Origin: an uncultured Bacteroidota bacterium
GTDB lineage: Bacteria; Bacteroidota; Bacteroidia; NS11-12g; UBA955
Assembly (NCBI GenBank): GCA_937867025.1
Contig: CALMKH010000138.1
Span: 1-46,685, forward strand
DNA length: 46,685 bases
Reading direction: 5' to 3'
Part shown: piece after piece, positions 1 through 8,658 of the stretch
Numbering within the stretch: position 1 is the first letter of the stretch
How the letters are laid out: each line of letters opens with the position of its first letter
Translations under genes and position numbers: made by a program
The notes under the pieces: model-generated
Told to the model about the DNA's origin: nothing
The model's input: only the letters and a program-made list of their open reading frames with translations
Databases searched by the model: none

Positions 1-1357
1 CTCCCATCGCACTCGCTGTCAGCGTGGCGCCACTCTGTACGACCCGCACGTCCACCGTATCGATTGTCAGATCGAGTGTAATGATGCTGTCGCATCCATT
101 TGCGTTAACCAGTGTTTGTATAAATGTTCCGCTGCTCCTGTAGGTCACCTGGTTCAAGGTATAACTTCCGCATACTCTTACCGTATCAAACATGAAGCTT
201 GGCTGCCTGAGGATCAGGACAAGTGTTATCGTACTGTCGCATCCAGACGAGCTTGTCAGTGATTGGGTGTATGTACCGCTGCTGTCATAGGTCTGACCAT
301 TGAGTACAAAACTGTCACAGGCCTCTATGGTCATTAGCGTATCCGAAGGCATGACGATGGTCAGATTGATGGTAAGCAGGCTGTCGCAACCCGAAGCGTT
401 TGTCAGTGTCTGAACATACACACCACTGCTGTCGTAAGTCTGTCCGTTAAGCATGAGACTGTCGCAGGCTGTTATGGAAATTGAGCTGTCTGACATCTCC
501 AGAATAGTAAGGTTCACAATCAGTGTGCTGTCGCATCCGGAGACATTCATAAGATTCTGCACATATATTCCGCTTTGAGTGTACGTCTGGCCGTTCAATA
601 AGAAGGTGTCGCAGGCCGTGGTCGTAAGCACTCCGGCAGAACTGTTGCGTATTGTCAGGTTGAGGGTAAGCATGCTATCGCATCCCTGCGCATTGGTCAG
701 GGTCTGGGTATATGTACCGCTGCCCGTGTAGGAAATGCCGTTCAGCGTGAACGTATCGCAGGCGGTTATATTCATCGTACTGTCCGAACTGTTGGTTATG
801 GTAAGCATCAATGTCACTACACTGTCGCATCCTTCCGCATTGGTTAATACCTGGGTATAGGTTCCGCTGCTCATATATACGCTGTCATTCAGTTCGAAAC
901 TGTCGCAGGCGGTAACCGTCATTGTCGTATCGCTGCTCATAAGGACCGTCAGCGCCAGGAAAATAAAGCTGTCGCAACCGGCATTGTTTTCAAGTGTCTG
1001 CAGGTATAAGCCGCTTTCAAGGTAGACGCTGTCGTTCAGGACAAAACTGTCGCACGCTGTCATGATCATAACCGTGTCGGTGCTGTTGAGAATGGTTAGC
1101 TCCAGTGTCAGGAAACTGTCGCATCCACCAGTATTCTGTAACACCTGCATATATGTACCACTTTCTGAATAAGAACTGTCATTAAGCGTGAACGTGTCAC
1201 AGGATTCAACCACCAGGGTGTCATACGTATCCACGCATTGGGCGCTTGAACCGGAATGGAAACACACAGCAAGGAGAAACAGGAATACACCCTTTAAGCA
1301 CGTCAGGGCTTTTTTGCCGGTTTCCGGAAATTTAAGTTTTGTAAATTTGTGTATCAT
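1..1357 (-). CDS. Secreted 49-residue-repeat protein, N-terminal part (runs off window)
   Basis: This frame is absent from the ORF track because it has no stop inside the window. Translating the minus strand from the ATG at 1357 gives 452 open codons. Residues 1-39 look like a signal peptide (hydrophobic run FLFLLAV, likely cleavage after SSA). From about residue 52 there are eight tandem repeats with the pattern CDSFxLNGxxYxxSGxYxQxLxNxxGCDSxxTLxLTI, each exactly 49 residues. The last visible residues (VVQSGATLTASA) resemble the start of the Ig-like domain that often follows such repeats in Bacteroidota surface proteins. These proteins are usually large T9SS-exported adhesins; the C-terminus that would show a sorting tail lies outside the window. 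Function is inferred as cell-surface adhesion or gliding-related. The reading frame is very secure; the role is not. Confidence 0.85.
   Translation of the reverse strand, partial: MIHKFTKLKFPETGKKALTCLKGVFLFLLAVCFHSGSSAQCVDTYDTLVVESCDTFTLNDSSYSESGTYMQVLQNTGGCDSFLTLELTILNSTDTVMIMTACDSFVLNDSVYLESGLYLQTLENNAGCDSFIFLALTVLMSSDTTMTVTACDSFELNDSVYMSSGTYTQVLTNAEGCDSVVTLMLTITNSSDSTMNITACDTFTLNGISYTGSGTYTQTLTNAQGCDSMLTLNLTIRNSSAGVLTTTACDTFLLNGQTYTQSGIYVQNLMNVSGCDSTLIVNLTILEMSDSSISITACDSLMLNGQTYDSSGVYVQTLTNASGCDSLLTINLTIVMPSDTLMTIEACDSFVLNGQTYDSSGTYTQSLTSSSGCDSTITLVLILRQPSFMFDTVRVCGSYTLNQVTYRSSGTFIQTLVNANGCDSIITLDLTIDTVDVRVVQSGATLTASAMG
28..1204 (-). repeat. Eight tandem 147-bp coding repeats
   Basis: Eight consecutive units of 147 bp (49 codons). 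On the plus strand they are visible as ctgtcgcatcc-like blocks (GCDS codons) every 147 bp. I counted residues from Cys to Cys across the units and found no insertion or deletion. The units have diverged in sequence (for example LNDSVY, LNGQTY, LNGISY), so this is an old array kept in register rather than a recent slippage product. The two Cys per unit may form a disulfide (inference). Confidence 0.9.
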
Positions 1358-1603
1358 AGAGAGAGTTGATTTTAACAATGCAAAATTCCGTTGCCAAAAA
1401 TTGAAATTCTTGCAACACTTTAAAAATATCTTACAGGATTTCTCATCTTGAAACCCTTGTCACCGCTTGGTTCTCAGACATTCAACAATGAATATACCTG
1501 ATTTAGACCTTATTCAGGAAATGAAACAGGAAACGCGTATATAAACATATATACAGCATGCATGTAAAACTGAAAGGGTAAAAATTCTTTTGGAAAAAGG
1601 CTA

Positions 1604-3118
1604 TCAGTTTCCTGCACTCTGCAATATCTCGTCTATCAGACGCCTGTCATTGCTCAGCCTTGGCACTTTATGCTGGCCACCCAGCTTTCCTTTTTTCTTC
1701 AGCCAGTTGTAGAATGTATTGTTGGGCATAGACTGAATTTTAGGCATGCGCAAGGCTATGTCCTTGTGCCGTTTTGCCTCGTAATCGCTGTTCACTTCTT
1801 TCAGTTTGCTGTCGAGCGCCGAAGCAAAATCCTGTATGCTGTGCGGTTCCTTTTCAAACTCTATCAGCCATTCATGCGCGCCATTTTCCCTGCTTGCCAG
1901 ATACACGGGCGCTGCTGTATATTCCCTTACTTTGCTGTCGGTAACACTGCAGGCATGGGCTATAGCTTTTTCTGCATTTTCAATAACCACTTCCTCTCCG
2001 AACGCATTGATGAACAGTTTAGTCCTCCCGGTTATTGTAAATTTATATGGATTGGTGGACGAGAAAATGATAGTATCACCAAGCTGGTAACGCCATAATC
2101 CGCTGTTGTTGCTAATAATAATGGCATAGTTTACGCCTTTTTCCACTTCGCCCAGAAGACATGCCGGCGGATTCGCCTGGTCGAGATCGCTCACTTTTAC
2201 AAATTCGTAAAAAATACCGTAATCGGGCATCAGCAGCAGTGAAGGATCGGAAAGATCATTCTGCAGACCGAAAAAACCTTCACTTGCATTATAGGTTTCA
2301 AGATATCTCATGCCACTGTTCCGGATCATTTTCTGGAACAGGTCGCGGTACGGAACAAAACTTACGCCTCCATGTATATACAGCTGCAGGTTAGGCCATA
2401 TATCGGAAACATTATCCGTTCCTTTCATGGCCATCAGTTTTTCCATTAATACAATGGTCCAGGTAGGAACTCCTGAAATACTGGTAACATTCTCCGTTAT
2501 CACCTGGTTGGCCATTTTTTCCAGCTTCAGTTCCCAATCGTCCATCAGGGCAATGGATTTATCGGGCGTCTTAAGGAGGTTGACCCAGGTCGGCATATTG
2601 TTCATCAGCACGGCGCTCAGATCGCCATAGAAAGAGTTTTCATTGAACGAATTGATTTTGTGACTTCCGCCGATAAGCAGGCTCTTGCCGTCAAAGATGC
2701 CGGTTTCGGGCTCACTCAGGCAATAATATGTAAGCACGTCTTTCCCGCCTTGAAAATGACATTCTTCCAGTGTTTCATAACTTACAGGTATGAATTTGCT
2801 TTTGTCATTGGTGGTTCCGCTGCTCTTTGCAAACCATATAATTTCACCGGGCCAGAGGACGTTTGTATCTCCCCTCATAACCTTTTCAATATACGGCTTC
2901 AGTGATTCGTAATCCTGTATCGGAAACCTGTTCTTAAAGTCATTATAAGAGCTGACGGACTTGAAATCGTAGTGTCTTCCCCATTCCGTGTCCCGCGCAT
3001 CATCTATCAGCCTTCTCAAGACGTTCAACTGCACTTCGGCGGCATTTTTCACAGCGGTGTCCAGAGCGGTGATACGCTTCCTGAAATACCAGCTCATCAT
3101 TGTACTTAAGACTGCCAT
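1604..3118 (-). CDS. GH3 auxin-responsive promoter family protein (acyl-adenylating fold)
   Basis: The 504-residue protein matches the GH3 family, members of the ANL adenylating superfamily that in plants conjugate amino acids to acyl acids. Bacterial members are common in Bacteroidota but their substrates are unknown. Visible signatures are the nucleotide-binding loop AKSSGTTNDKSK at about 97-108, YNASEGF at about 276-282, RYQLGDT at about 343-349 and GRTKLFINAFGEE at about 364-376. Length is about what the family shows. The ATG at 3118 is well placed 31 nt after a perfect TATATTTG box. The gene is divergent from a serine hydrolase gene and stands alone as a transcription unit. Family assignment is firm; the reaction is predicted as ATP-dependent activation of an unknown carboxylate. 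Confidence 0.88.
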   Translation of the reverse strand: MAVLSTMMSWYFRKRITALDTAVKNAAEVQLNVLRRLIDDARDTEWGRHYDFKSVSSYNDFKNRFPIQDYESLKPYIEKVMRGDTNVLWPGEIIWFAKSSGTTNDKSKFIPVSYETLEECHFQGGKDVLTYYCLSEPETGIFDGKSLLIGGSHKINSFNENSFYGDLSAVLMNNMPTWVNLLKTPDKSIALMDDWELKLEKMANQVITENVTSISGVPTWTIVLMEKLMAMKGTDNVSDIWPNLQLYIHGGVSFVPYRDLFQKMIRNSGMRYLETYNASEGFFGLQNDLSDPSLLLMPDYGIFYEFVKVSDLDQANPPACLLGEVEKGVNYAIIISNNSGLWRYQLGDTIIFSSTNPYKFTITGRTKLFINAFGEEVVIENAEKAIAHACSVTDSKVREYTAAPVYLASRENGAHEWLIEFEKEPHSIQDFASALDSKLKEVNSDYEAKRHKDIALRMPKIQSMPNNTFYNWLKKKGKLGGQHKVPRLSNDRRLIDEILQSAGN

Positions 3119-3149
3119 GGGAACGGAAAAGATTAAAAGGTAGTTTGCG

Positions 3150-3157
3150 CAAATATA
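3150..3157 (-). promoter_or_regulatory. -7 box for the GH3 gene
   Basis: Minus-strand TATATTTG is a perfect match to the Bacteroidota TAnnTTTG -7 element, ending 31 nt before the ATG. The expected TTG about 20 nt upstream is poor (GTGG). Confidence 0.55.
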
Positions 3158-3230
3158 AAGAAGTTTATGAATTTAGCCACGCATTTTATTGTTTTTTAAA
3201 TACCTTCGCGCATATTGTTTCAGCTTCTTT

Positions 3231-4247
3231 ATGATGGACCGGCCCATAAAAATAAAGCCCTTATGGCATATCATGATTTTTGTCATGCTGGGTTGCGGTT
3301 CGCGCACACCGGACGTCAATGAAAACATGCAGGTGTCCGCGAAATGGAGTGAGATTCCTCAAAAAATGAAGGACGTCGACGCCTGTTATATCGCCTATAT
3401 TGATTCCTCCGGAAACATAGCAGAATACTCAAAAGGGGTTGATGTCGGGGGTGAACCCGTCGATCAGAACACCCTGTTTGAGGGTGCATCCCTAAGCAAA
3501 ACTTTTTTTGCCTATGCTTTCTGGAAGGCGCTGAATACCGGTGATATCAAACCCGCCGATGTACATGCATCCATCTGTGGATCCGTATCAGGCACAATTC
3601 CTGTTTCTCCTTTTAAGTTTTTAAGTCATACCGTACCCTGCAGCGATTCATGCATTTTTCCGGACTTTAAAACCCGTAATGAATTCGCATATTCGGAAAA
3701 CGGTTACCTGGTCTTGCAAAAGGCATTTGAACGGCATATGGGAATGGACCTTGAACAGATCGCGACAAATTATATTTTCAAACCTTCCTTATTAAAGCAG
3801 GCTTCCTTTGTCTGGCAGCACACCAATACGAATTTTGTGGACGGGTATTACCAAACAGGAAAGATACACAGGCCTATTTACAAATTGACAAAACCGGCTT
3901 CCAACGGCAGTCTTTATATAAGCGGGCGCGACCTGGTGACATTTACAAAGATGCTGATAAACAGCCGGGAGCTCGATTCAATGTGCGTTCCGGTGATTCC
4001 TGTAAAGGGGTTCGATCACCTGTATTGGGGCAGGGGCATAGGCATAGAGAAAAATCACGGCCGCGAAATCGCCTGGCAGTGGGGCAGCAACTGGTCGTTC
4101 AATCATATTCTTCTGATCAACCGCAGCGACCGGTCCGCGCTTATCTGCTTAAGCAACAGTATCATAGGTGCAAAACGTATCCGTGAAACCACAAAATGGC
4201 TGCTGGGCACCGATTTCCAGCTTTTCGACTATATCAACTGGTATTGA
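3231..4247 (+). CDS. Serine beta-lactamase-like hydrolase, putative lipoprotein
   Basis: The ORF track begins at a TTG (3189), but the ATG at 3231 (or 3234) gives a better N-terminus: MMDRP, a hydrophobic segment, and a lipobox-like VMLGC at about residues 18-22, so the protein is probably a lipoprotein. The remainder is the beta-lactamase/transpeptidase-like fold. SLSK at about 87-90 supplies the nucleophilic serine and lysine. The second motif reads YSENGY at about 154-159, where a YSNxGY form would be usual, and WQWGSN near the C-terminus stands for the third motif. Such proteins act on peptidoglycan peptides, D-amino-acid peptides or esters; true beta-lactam hydrolysis cannot be claimed. 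A TACCTTCG box at 3201-3208 agrees with the later start. Confidence 0.8.
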   Translation: MMDRPIKIKPLWHIMIFVMLGCGSRTPDVNENMQVSAKWSEIPQKMKDVDACYIAYIDSSGNIAEYSKGVDVGGEPVDQNTLFEGASLSKTFFAYAFWKALNTGDIKPADVHASICGSVSGTIPVSPFKFLSHTVPCSDSCIFPDFKTRNEFAYSENGYLVLQKAFERHMGMDLEQIATNYIFKPSLLKQASFVWQHTNTNFVDGYYQTGKIHRPIYKLTKPASNGSLYISGRDLVTFTKMLINSRELDSMCVPVIPVKGFDHLYWGRGIGIEKNHGREIAWQWGSNWSFNHILLINRSDRSALICLSNSIIGAKRIRETTKWLLGTDFQLFDYINWY

Positions 4248-4253
4248 AACATT

Positions 4254-4285
4254 TTTGGTTAATTCATTTTTTTAACGTACCTTTG
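4254..4285 (+). promoter_or_regulatory. Promoter of tRNA-Leu (and possibly tig)
   Basis: TTTG at 4254-4257, a 20-nt spacer and TACCTTTG at 4278-4285 fit the primary Bacteroidota sigma factor consensus perfectly. The tRNA begins 38 nt after the -7 box. No terminator is visible between the tRNA and tig, so both may share this promoter. Confidence 0.85.
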
Positions 4286-4323
4286 CAGCCCGTTTGAGAA
4301 AAACGTCAAGTTCTTTTAAACCT

Positions 4324-4405
4324 GCGGATGTGGCGTAATTGGTAGCCGTGCCAGACTTAGGATCTGGTGCCGAAAGGCGTGGGGGTTCGAGTCCCTTCAT
4401 CCGCA
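4324..4405 (+). tRNA. tRNA-Leu (anticodon UAG)
   Basis: The acceptor arms GCGGATG and CATCCGC pair perfectly, with discriminator A. The anticodon stem CCAGA/TCTGG encloses loop CTTAGGA, with anticodon TAG at 4358-4360, reading CUA leucine codons. A long variable arm (TGCCGAAAGGCGT) marks a class II tRNA, as expected for leucine. The T-arm GGGGG-TTCGAGT-CCCTT (one G-U wobble) is intact. CCA is not encoded. Confidence 0.96.
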
Positions 4406-4481
4406 CAAAAAACAACAGCAGGAAAACATTCTTGAAAGCATTCCTGCCTGTACCACACAAAGACAACCATCATTCATAGAA

Positions 4482-5855
4482 ATGGAATTAAATTTCAAAA
4501 AAATTGACGACCTGAACGCTACGCTGACAGTAGCCCTTGCAAAAGCCGACTACTCAGAAACAGTTGAAAAGGAACTTAAAAAATACCAGAAACAGGCCGC
4601 GATCAAGGGTTTCAGGCCCGGTTCAGCCCCAATGGGCATGATTAAAAGCATGTATGGAAAAAGCATACTCGCAGAAGAAGTCAACAGGCTGGCATCCCAG
4701 GGTCTTTACAACTACCTTAAGGAGCAGAACATTGATATTATAGCCCAGCCGCTTCCAAGCGAATCCATCCAGTCGGATATCGACCTGGATAAAAAAGAAG
4801 ATTTCGTGTTTGCTTTTGACCTGGGTCTCGCTCCCCATATCGACTTTAACATCAGTGATAAGGATGTTCTGGATAAATACATTATCGATGTGGACGACAA
4901 GGAGGTTGAAAAGGAGATCGAAACCCTTGCCAGCAGGTACGGCGAACTTACCGAGGTAGAAACTTCTGAAGAAAAGGATATCATTTATGCCGACATGACC
5001 GAGCTGAATGAGAATAACGAATCGTTTGAAGGCGGTGTTGACAAAAAACGCGTATCCCTTACTGCTGATCTTGTCAAGGATGAACAGCTCAAGAAACAAT
5101 TGACGGGCATTCGCAAGGGCGACGAGCTCACAGTAAATATCTATTCGCTTTTCAATGAAAATCATTCTGTGATCAGCAGTTCCCTCGGTATCAGCAAGGA
5201 AGCAGTTGCTGATCTCAATCCCAATTTTAAATTCACTGTAACCGAAATATCCAGGAGGGTACCTGCAGAGATTGACCAGGCCCTGTTTGATAAAGTGCTG
5301 GGAGAAGGCACTGTCAGCAGCCTTGAAGAGTTTAAAGTGAAAATCAGGGAGAACCTCGAAGCCTATTACCGCAGCGAAAGCGAGCACCAGATAGAGCATA
5401 TGATCACTCACCTGCTTGAAGACAAACATCCTGTCCCTTTGCCTGACGCATTTCTCAAGAGGTGGCTGCTGAGCAATAAGGACCAGCACTATAATGCGGA
5501 GAATATCGACGAGCGCTATGCCAATGAAGCCAAAGTGCTTAAGGAAGTCCTGATAAGGGAAAAGGCTGCCTCCATATACGATATTAAGATCGAGCAGCAG
5601 GACATAGAAGATGCATCACTGGGTTACACGCTTTCCATGTTCCGCAATTATGGCTTGCAGAATCCTGAATTTGATTTCGTTAAAAAATTCAGCGACGACA
5701 GCCTGAAAAAGAAAGAATATGTTGAACAAATGAACGATATCGCTTTAAGGCGCAAGGTGTACAACAAAATCAAGGAAATTGTATCCTATAACGAGAAACA
5801 CGTCAGTATAGAAGAATTCTATAAAATGATAGAAGCTCATAATCACCAGCATTAA
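4482..5855 (+). CDS. tig: Trigger factor
   Basis: This is the ribosome-bound chaperone that meets nascent chains at the exit tunnel. The N-terminal ribosome-binding domain carries the signature GFRPG at residues 43-47, followed by the usual NRLASQGLYNYL helix. The middle PPIase-like domain (about 150-245) is divergent and lacks an obvious FKBP active site, as is common in Bacteroidota. The C-terminal arms are rich in charged helices (about 270-450). At 457 residues it has normal length. The gene follows tRNA-Leu by 76 nt and ends in a strong terminator. The start is the first ATG after the tRNA, with no clear Shine-Dalgarno. In related genomes tig lies next to clpP-clpX; here a MocR/GNAT block separates them. 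Confidence 0.93.
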   Translation: MELNFKKIDDLNATLTVALAKADYSETVEKELKKYQKQAAIKGFRPGSAPMGMIKSMYGKSILAEEVNRLASQGLYNYLKEQNIDIIAQPLPSESIQSDIDLDKKEDFVFAFDLGLAPHIDFNISDKDVLDKYIIDVDDKEVEKEIETLASRYGELTEVETSEEKDIIYADMTELNENNESFEGGVDKKRVSLTADLVKDEQLKKQLTGIRKGDELTVNIYSLFNENHSVISSSLGISKEAVADLNPNFKFTVTEISRRVPAEIDQALFDKVLGEGTVSSLEEFKVKIRENLEAYYRSESEHQIEHMITHLLEDKHPVPLPDAFLKRWLLSNKDQHYNAENIDERYANEAKVLKEVLIREKAASIYDIKIEQQDIEDASLGYTLSMFRNYGLQNPEFDFVKKFSDDSLKKKEYVEQMNDIALRRKVYNKIKEIVSYNEKHVSIEEFYKMIEAHNHQH

Positions 5856-5878
5856 CAGGGCAGATAATATTTTGATTT

Positions 5879-5912
5879 AAAGCCATAATCACCGGATTAT
5901 GGCTTTTTTATT
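5879..5912 (+). terminator. Rho-independent terminator after tig
   Basis: AAAGCCATAATC / GATTATGGCTTT form a perfect 12-bp stem with a 4-nt loop, followed by a T-run. Confidence 0.9.
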
Positions 5913-5998
5913 GATTTGTTGAGCCGATCTCAAAGCCGTTATAAGCTATGTGTTTTCCCCTTTGAATGCTTGCCTGGCATATTTATGCAGCAATTGCA

Positions 5999-7417
5999 TC
6001 ACAACTTCCCGGCCAGCCCTCCCACTGTTTTTAATGCTTCTTCCACCTTATCATTCCACAACATGCCATAATTCAGTTTCAGGCAATTGTTATACTGGTC
6101 CTGTAACGTATACATCCTTCCCGGGGCAACGCTGATACCCTGTTTCATCGCCCTGTTATACAGCTCCACGGTATCGGTTTTCCTGTTGAGTTCAACCCAC
6201 AGCTGCATGGCGCCTTGCGGTCGTGTTACCCTGGTATCCGCCGGAAAATACTCGCTTATGCACCGCTGCATCTGCAGCGAATTCCTGTGAAGCACCATCC
6301 TTAAACGCCGCAGGTGGTTTTCATAACGGCCATTCTCCAGGAAACTTCCTATCGCTTCATGCGTGATGGAAGTACAATACAACGAGTGATACATTTTAGT
6401 CCTTTCAATCTTTTCCCTGAATTGTCCCGGAGCCACCCAGCCTACCCTGTATCCCGGAGCAAGCGTTTTTGAAAATGACCCGCACCATAACACAATGCCG
6501 CTTTCATCAAACGTCTTGCAGTTCAAGGGTCGTTGTTTACCATAATACAGATCACCGAACAAATCGTCTTCTATCAACGGTACATGGTGTTTTTCCATCA
6601 GCCGTACCACTTCTTTCTTATGTTCATCCGGCATGCAGCTTCCCAGGGGATTACTGAAATTGCTGACCAGCAGGCATAATTTGACTTTCTTTTTCTCGAG
6701 CGCCTTTTTAAGAGCATCCGGATCGATTCCCGTAGCCGGATGTGTAGGCAGCTCAAGTACATTTAGTCCTTGCAGGCGCGCCAGTTGCAGGATACCAAAA
6801 TACACAGGGCTTTCAACGGCAATGGTATCGCCTTTCTGAGCGAGCGCCATCATGCAGAACGATAATGCATCCATGCATCCCGAGGTCGGCACAATATCAT
6901 CCGCCTTGAGTTTTCCTCCCCACAATAACGACCTTAAGGCTATTTGTTTCCTGAGCTTGGAATTGCCCTGGCGGTCGTAATCAATACCGCTTTCCGGCAA
7001 TTCACGCGTCGCATTGATAATGGCCTTGTTCAGTTTGGCTACCGGCAATAACTCCGGTGACGCCACACCCGATGAAAGCATGATTTTCACCTTTGCAGAA
7101 TTTTGCGCTATGGCCGAAATGATATCACCGACATCCTCGCCCGGCTTCGCAATGATTGGCTGGCTCGGAGAAGGTGCGTTTCGAAAATACTTATGGGCAT
7201 AGGAGACATAATAGCCCGATTGAGGTCTCGATTCGATAAGCCCGCGGCTTTCCAGTTCAAAATAAGATTGCTGGGCGGTCGTCAGGCTTACCCCGCGCTC
7301 AATACAAATCGTCCTGAGGGAAGGAAGCCTGTCGCCCACTTTTAACACCTCGTGCTTGATCTGCTCCTCAATATGGTTGGCAATTCCCATGTAAAGAAGT
7401 TCTTTTTTCCTTATCAT
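5999..7417 (-). CDS. MocR/PdxR-type GntR regulator with aminotransferase domain
   Basis: A GntR winged helix (about residues 5-70, with GDRLPSLRTICIERGVS and TTAQQSYFELESRGLI) is fused to a class I/II PLP-dependent aminotransferase fold. SNFSNPLG and SFSKTLAPGYRVGW are visible; the SFSK lysine (about residue 317) would bind PLP. MocR-family proteins use PLP or a PLP-amine adduct as effector and usually control a neighbouring divergent gene. The ORF track starts at TTG (7441); the ATG at 7417 (MIRKKELLYMGIANH) gives a normal GntR N-terminus. It is divergent from a GNAT acetyltransferase gene across about 96 nt containing the palindrome GGATTAATCC. No pyridoxine genes lie nearby, so PdxR function is not supported. 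Confidence 0.88.
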   Translation of the reverse strand: MIRKKELLYMGIANHIEEQIKHEVLKVGDRLPSLRTICIERGVSLTTAQQSYFELESRGLIESRPQSGYYVSYAHKYFRNAPSPSQPIIAKPGEDVGDIISAIAQNSAKVKIMLSSGVASPELLPVAKLNKAIINATRELPESGIDYDRQGNSKLRKQIALRSLLWGGKLKADDIVPTSGCMDALSFCMMALAQKGDTIAVESPVYFGILQLARLQGLNVLELPTHPATGIDPDALKKALEKKKVKLCLLVSNFSNPLGSCMPDEHKKEVVRLMEKHHVPLIEDDLFGDLYYGKQRPLNCKTFDESGIVLWCGSFSKTLAPGYRVGWVAPGQFREKIERTKMYHSLYCTSITHEAIGSFLENGRYENHLRRLRMVLHRNSLQMQRCISEYFPADTRVTRPQGAMQLWVELNRKTDTVELYNRAMKQGISVAPGRMYTLQDQYNNCLKLNYGMLWNDKVEEALKTVGGLAGKL

Positions 7418-7471
7418 AGCTTTTAAAACTGTAGTGGTCAAAAATAAATATTTTGTATCTGTACTGCCAAG

Positions 7472-7481
7472 GATTAATCCA
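7472..7481. promoter_or_regulatory. Palindrome in the MocR/GNAT intergenic region
   Basis: GGATTAATCC is a perfect 10-bp palindrome midway between the divergent MocR regulator and the GNAT gene, so it is a candidate operator. MocR proteins often bind direct rather than inverted repeats, so the assignment is tentative. Confidence 0.35.
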
Positions 7482-7513
7482 TTTATTTTGTGTCCTGATA
7501 ATCAAATTGAATT

Positions 7514-8113
7514 ATGCTCTGGATTGATGAACCTGTAACGCTCCGCGGGCGTGCAATTGACCTGCTTCCCCTTGACCGGACCCATTTTCCGGTGCTCGAA
7601 AATATCGCATCCGATAAACGCATATGGGAATTCATGTCCTTTCCCTGCGACAATGCCGGCGCTTTCCAAAAACAATACGATCTGGCGCTCGAGGAACGCG
7701 ACAAGGGCATACAATACCCGTTTGTCATTTATCATAAAAAAGATCAGCGTATCATCGGGGCCACGCGTTATCTTGAGATGGTGCCGGCCCACAGGAAACT
7801 TGAGATCGGATGGACCTGGCTGAATCCCCAGTACTGGGCAAGCGATGTCAATCCCGAATGCAAACTGCTCCTGCTCACACATTGTTTCGAAAAGCTTCAT
7901 ACCAGCCGGGTGACATTACGGACATCCGAGTTCAATATACGTTCGCGCAAGGCGATCGGCAAGATAGGAGCCAGTTTTGAAGGTATAATTCGCAACGATA
8001 TCATCACGGCCAACCAGACAAAACGCAACTCTGCCTGGTTCAGTATTATTGAGGAAGAATGGCCGGCGGTGAAACAACAGCTGACGGCATTTCACAGATC
8101 ACGGTCACAATAA
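7514..8113 (+). CDS. GNAT N-acetyltransferase (RimJ/RimL-like)
   Basis: The 199-residue protein fits the RimJ/RimL-type GNAT family, which transfers acetyl from acetyl-CoA to amines or protein N-termini. Characteristic pieces are LRGRAIDLLPLDRTH at the N-terminus, IGATRYLEM at about 76-84, LEIGWTWLNPQYWAS at about 90-105 and the RTSEFNIRSRKAIGKIGASFEG helix-turn near 137-158, which is the usual N-x-RSRxAIEKLGF region. The start is an ATG after the divergent MocR gene, which may regulate it. A second, unrelated GNAT gene follows 31 nt downstream, so the two may be co-transcribed. Substrate unknown. Confidence 0.85.
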   Translation: MLWIDEPVTLRGRAIDLLPLDRTHFPVLENIASDKRIWEFMSFPCDNAGAFQKQYDLALEERDKGIQYPFVIYHKKDQRIIGATRYLEMVPAHRKLEIGWTWLNPQYWASDVNPECKLLLLTHCFEKLHTSRVTLRTSEFNIRSRKAIGKIGASFEGIIRNDIITANQTKRNSAWFSIIEEEWPAVKQQLTAFHRSRSQ

Positions 8114-8144
8114 TTCCTTTTTTTACACATAAAACTTCCAAAAG

Positions 8145-8651
8145 ATGACCTTATCAGGATTCACTTTCAGAGACGCCGTCATGGACGACAAGCCGCAGCT
8201 ACAGGCACTGGGGCTGGCAGCCTACAGGCAGCACCGTCTTGCCCTTGGCGAAGAGAACTGGCAAAAGATGGAACATATCTTATCGCTTGCCAACCATTAC
8301 GATCCGCTACTGGAATACGCAAAGGGGGTTTTATGCGAAGAGGGGGACAGGGTCATAGGCATGGCATTCCTGATGCCGCACGGACATCCTACCGCGCTGT
8401 TCGAAAAGGAATGGTCGTATATCCGGATGGTTGGAGTCGATCCGGCATATTCAGGACTTGGCATCGCAAAAACACTTACCCGGAAATGCATAGACGCTGC
8501 CAGGGAATCGGGTGAGAGATACATTGCCCTGCACACATCCGAAGTCATGCACGCCGCAAGGCATATCTACGAAAGTCTTGGTTTCAGCATACTGAAGGAG
8601 ATCGAACCGATGTTCGGCATCCGCTACTGGATATACCTGATGAAACTCTGA
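8145..8651 (+). CDS. GNAT N-acetyltransferase
   Basis: A 168-residue single-domain GNAT protein. The acetyl-CoA-binding motif A is recognisable as VGVDPAYSGLGIAKTLTRKCID at about 90-111 (the usual R/QxxGxG/A loop is SGLGIA), followed by the C-terminal HTSEVMHAARHIYESLGF motif at about 126-143, where GNATs carry xNxxAxxxYExLGF. It lies 31 nt after the previous acetyltransferase and ends 7 nt from the convergent gene on the minus strand. The substrate cannot be told. It is not close in sequence to its neighbour, so the pair is not a recent duplication. Confidence 0.82.
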   Translation: MTLSGFTFRDAVMDDKPQLQALGLAAYRQHRLALGEENWQKMEHILSLANHYDPLLEYAKGVLCEEGDRVIGMAFLMPHGHPTALFEKEWSYIRMVGVDPAYSGLGIAKTLTRKCIDAARESGERYIALHTSEVMHAARHIYESLGFSILKEIEPMFGIRYWIYLMKL

Positions 8652-8658
8652 CCCTGTT

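Noticed and set aside
28-1204. CRISPR-like regular repeats
   Set aside because: The 147-bp periodicity is coding (49 codons) and units are diverged; no short identical repeats with unique spacers.
4623-5489. 288-codon minus-strand ORF within tig
   Set aside because: It is a shadow of the trigger factor frame; no start context, and the plus-strand frame carries the conserved motifs.
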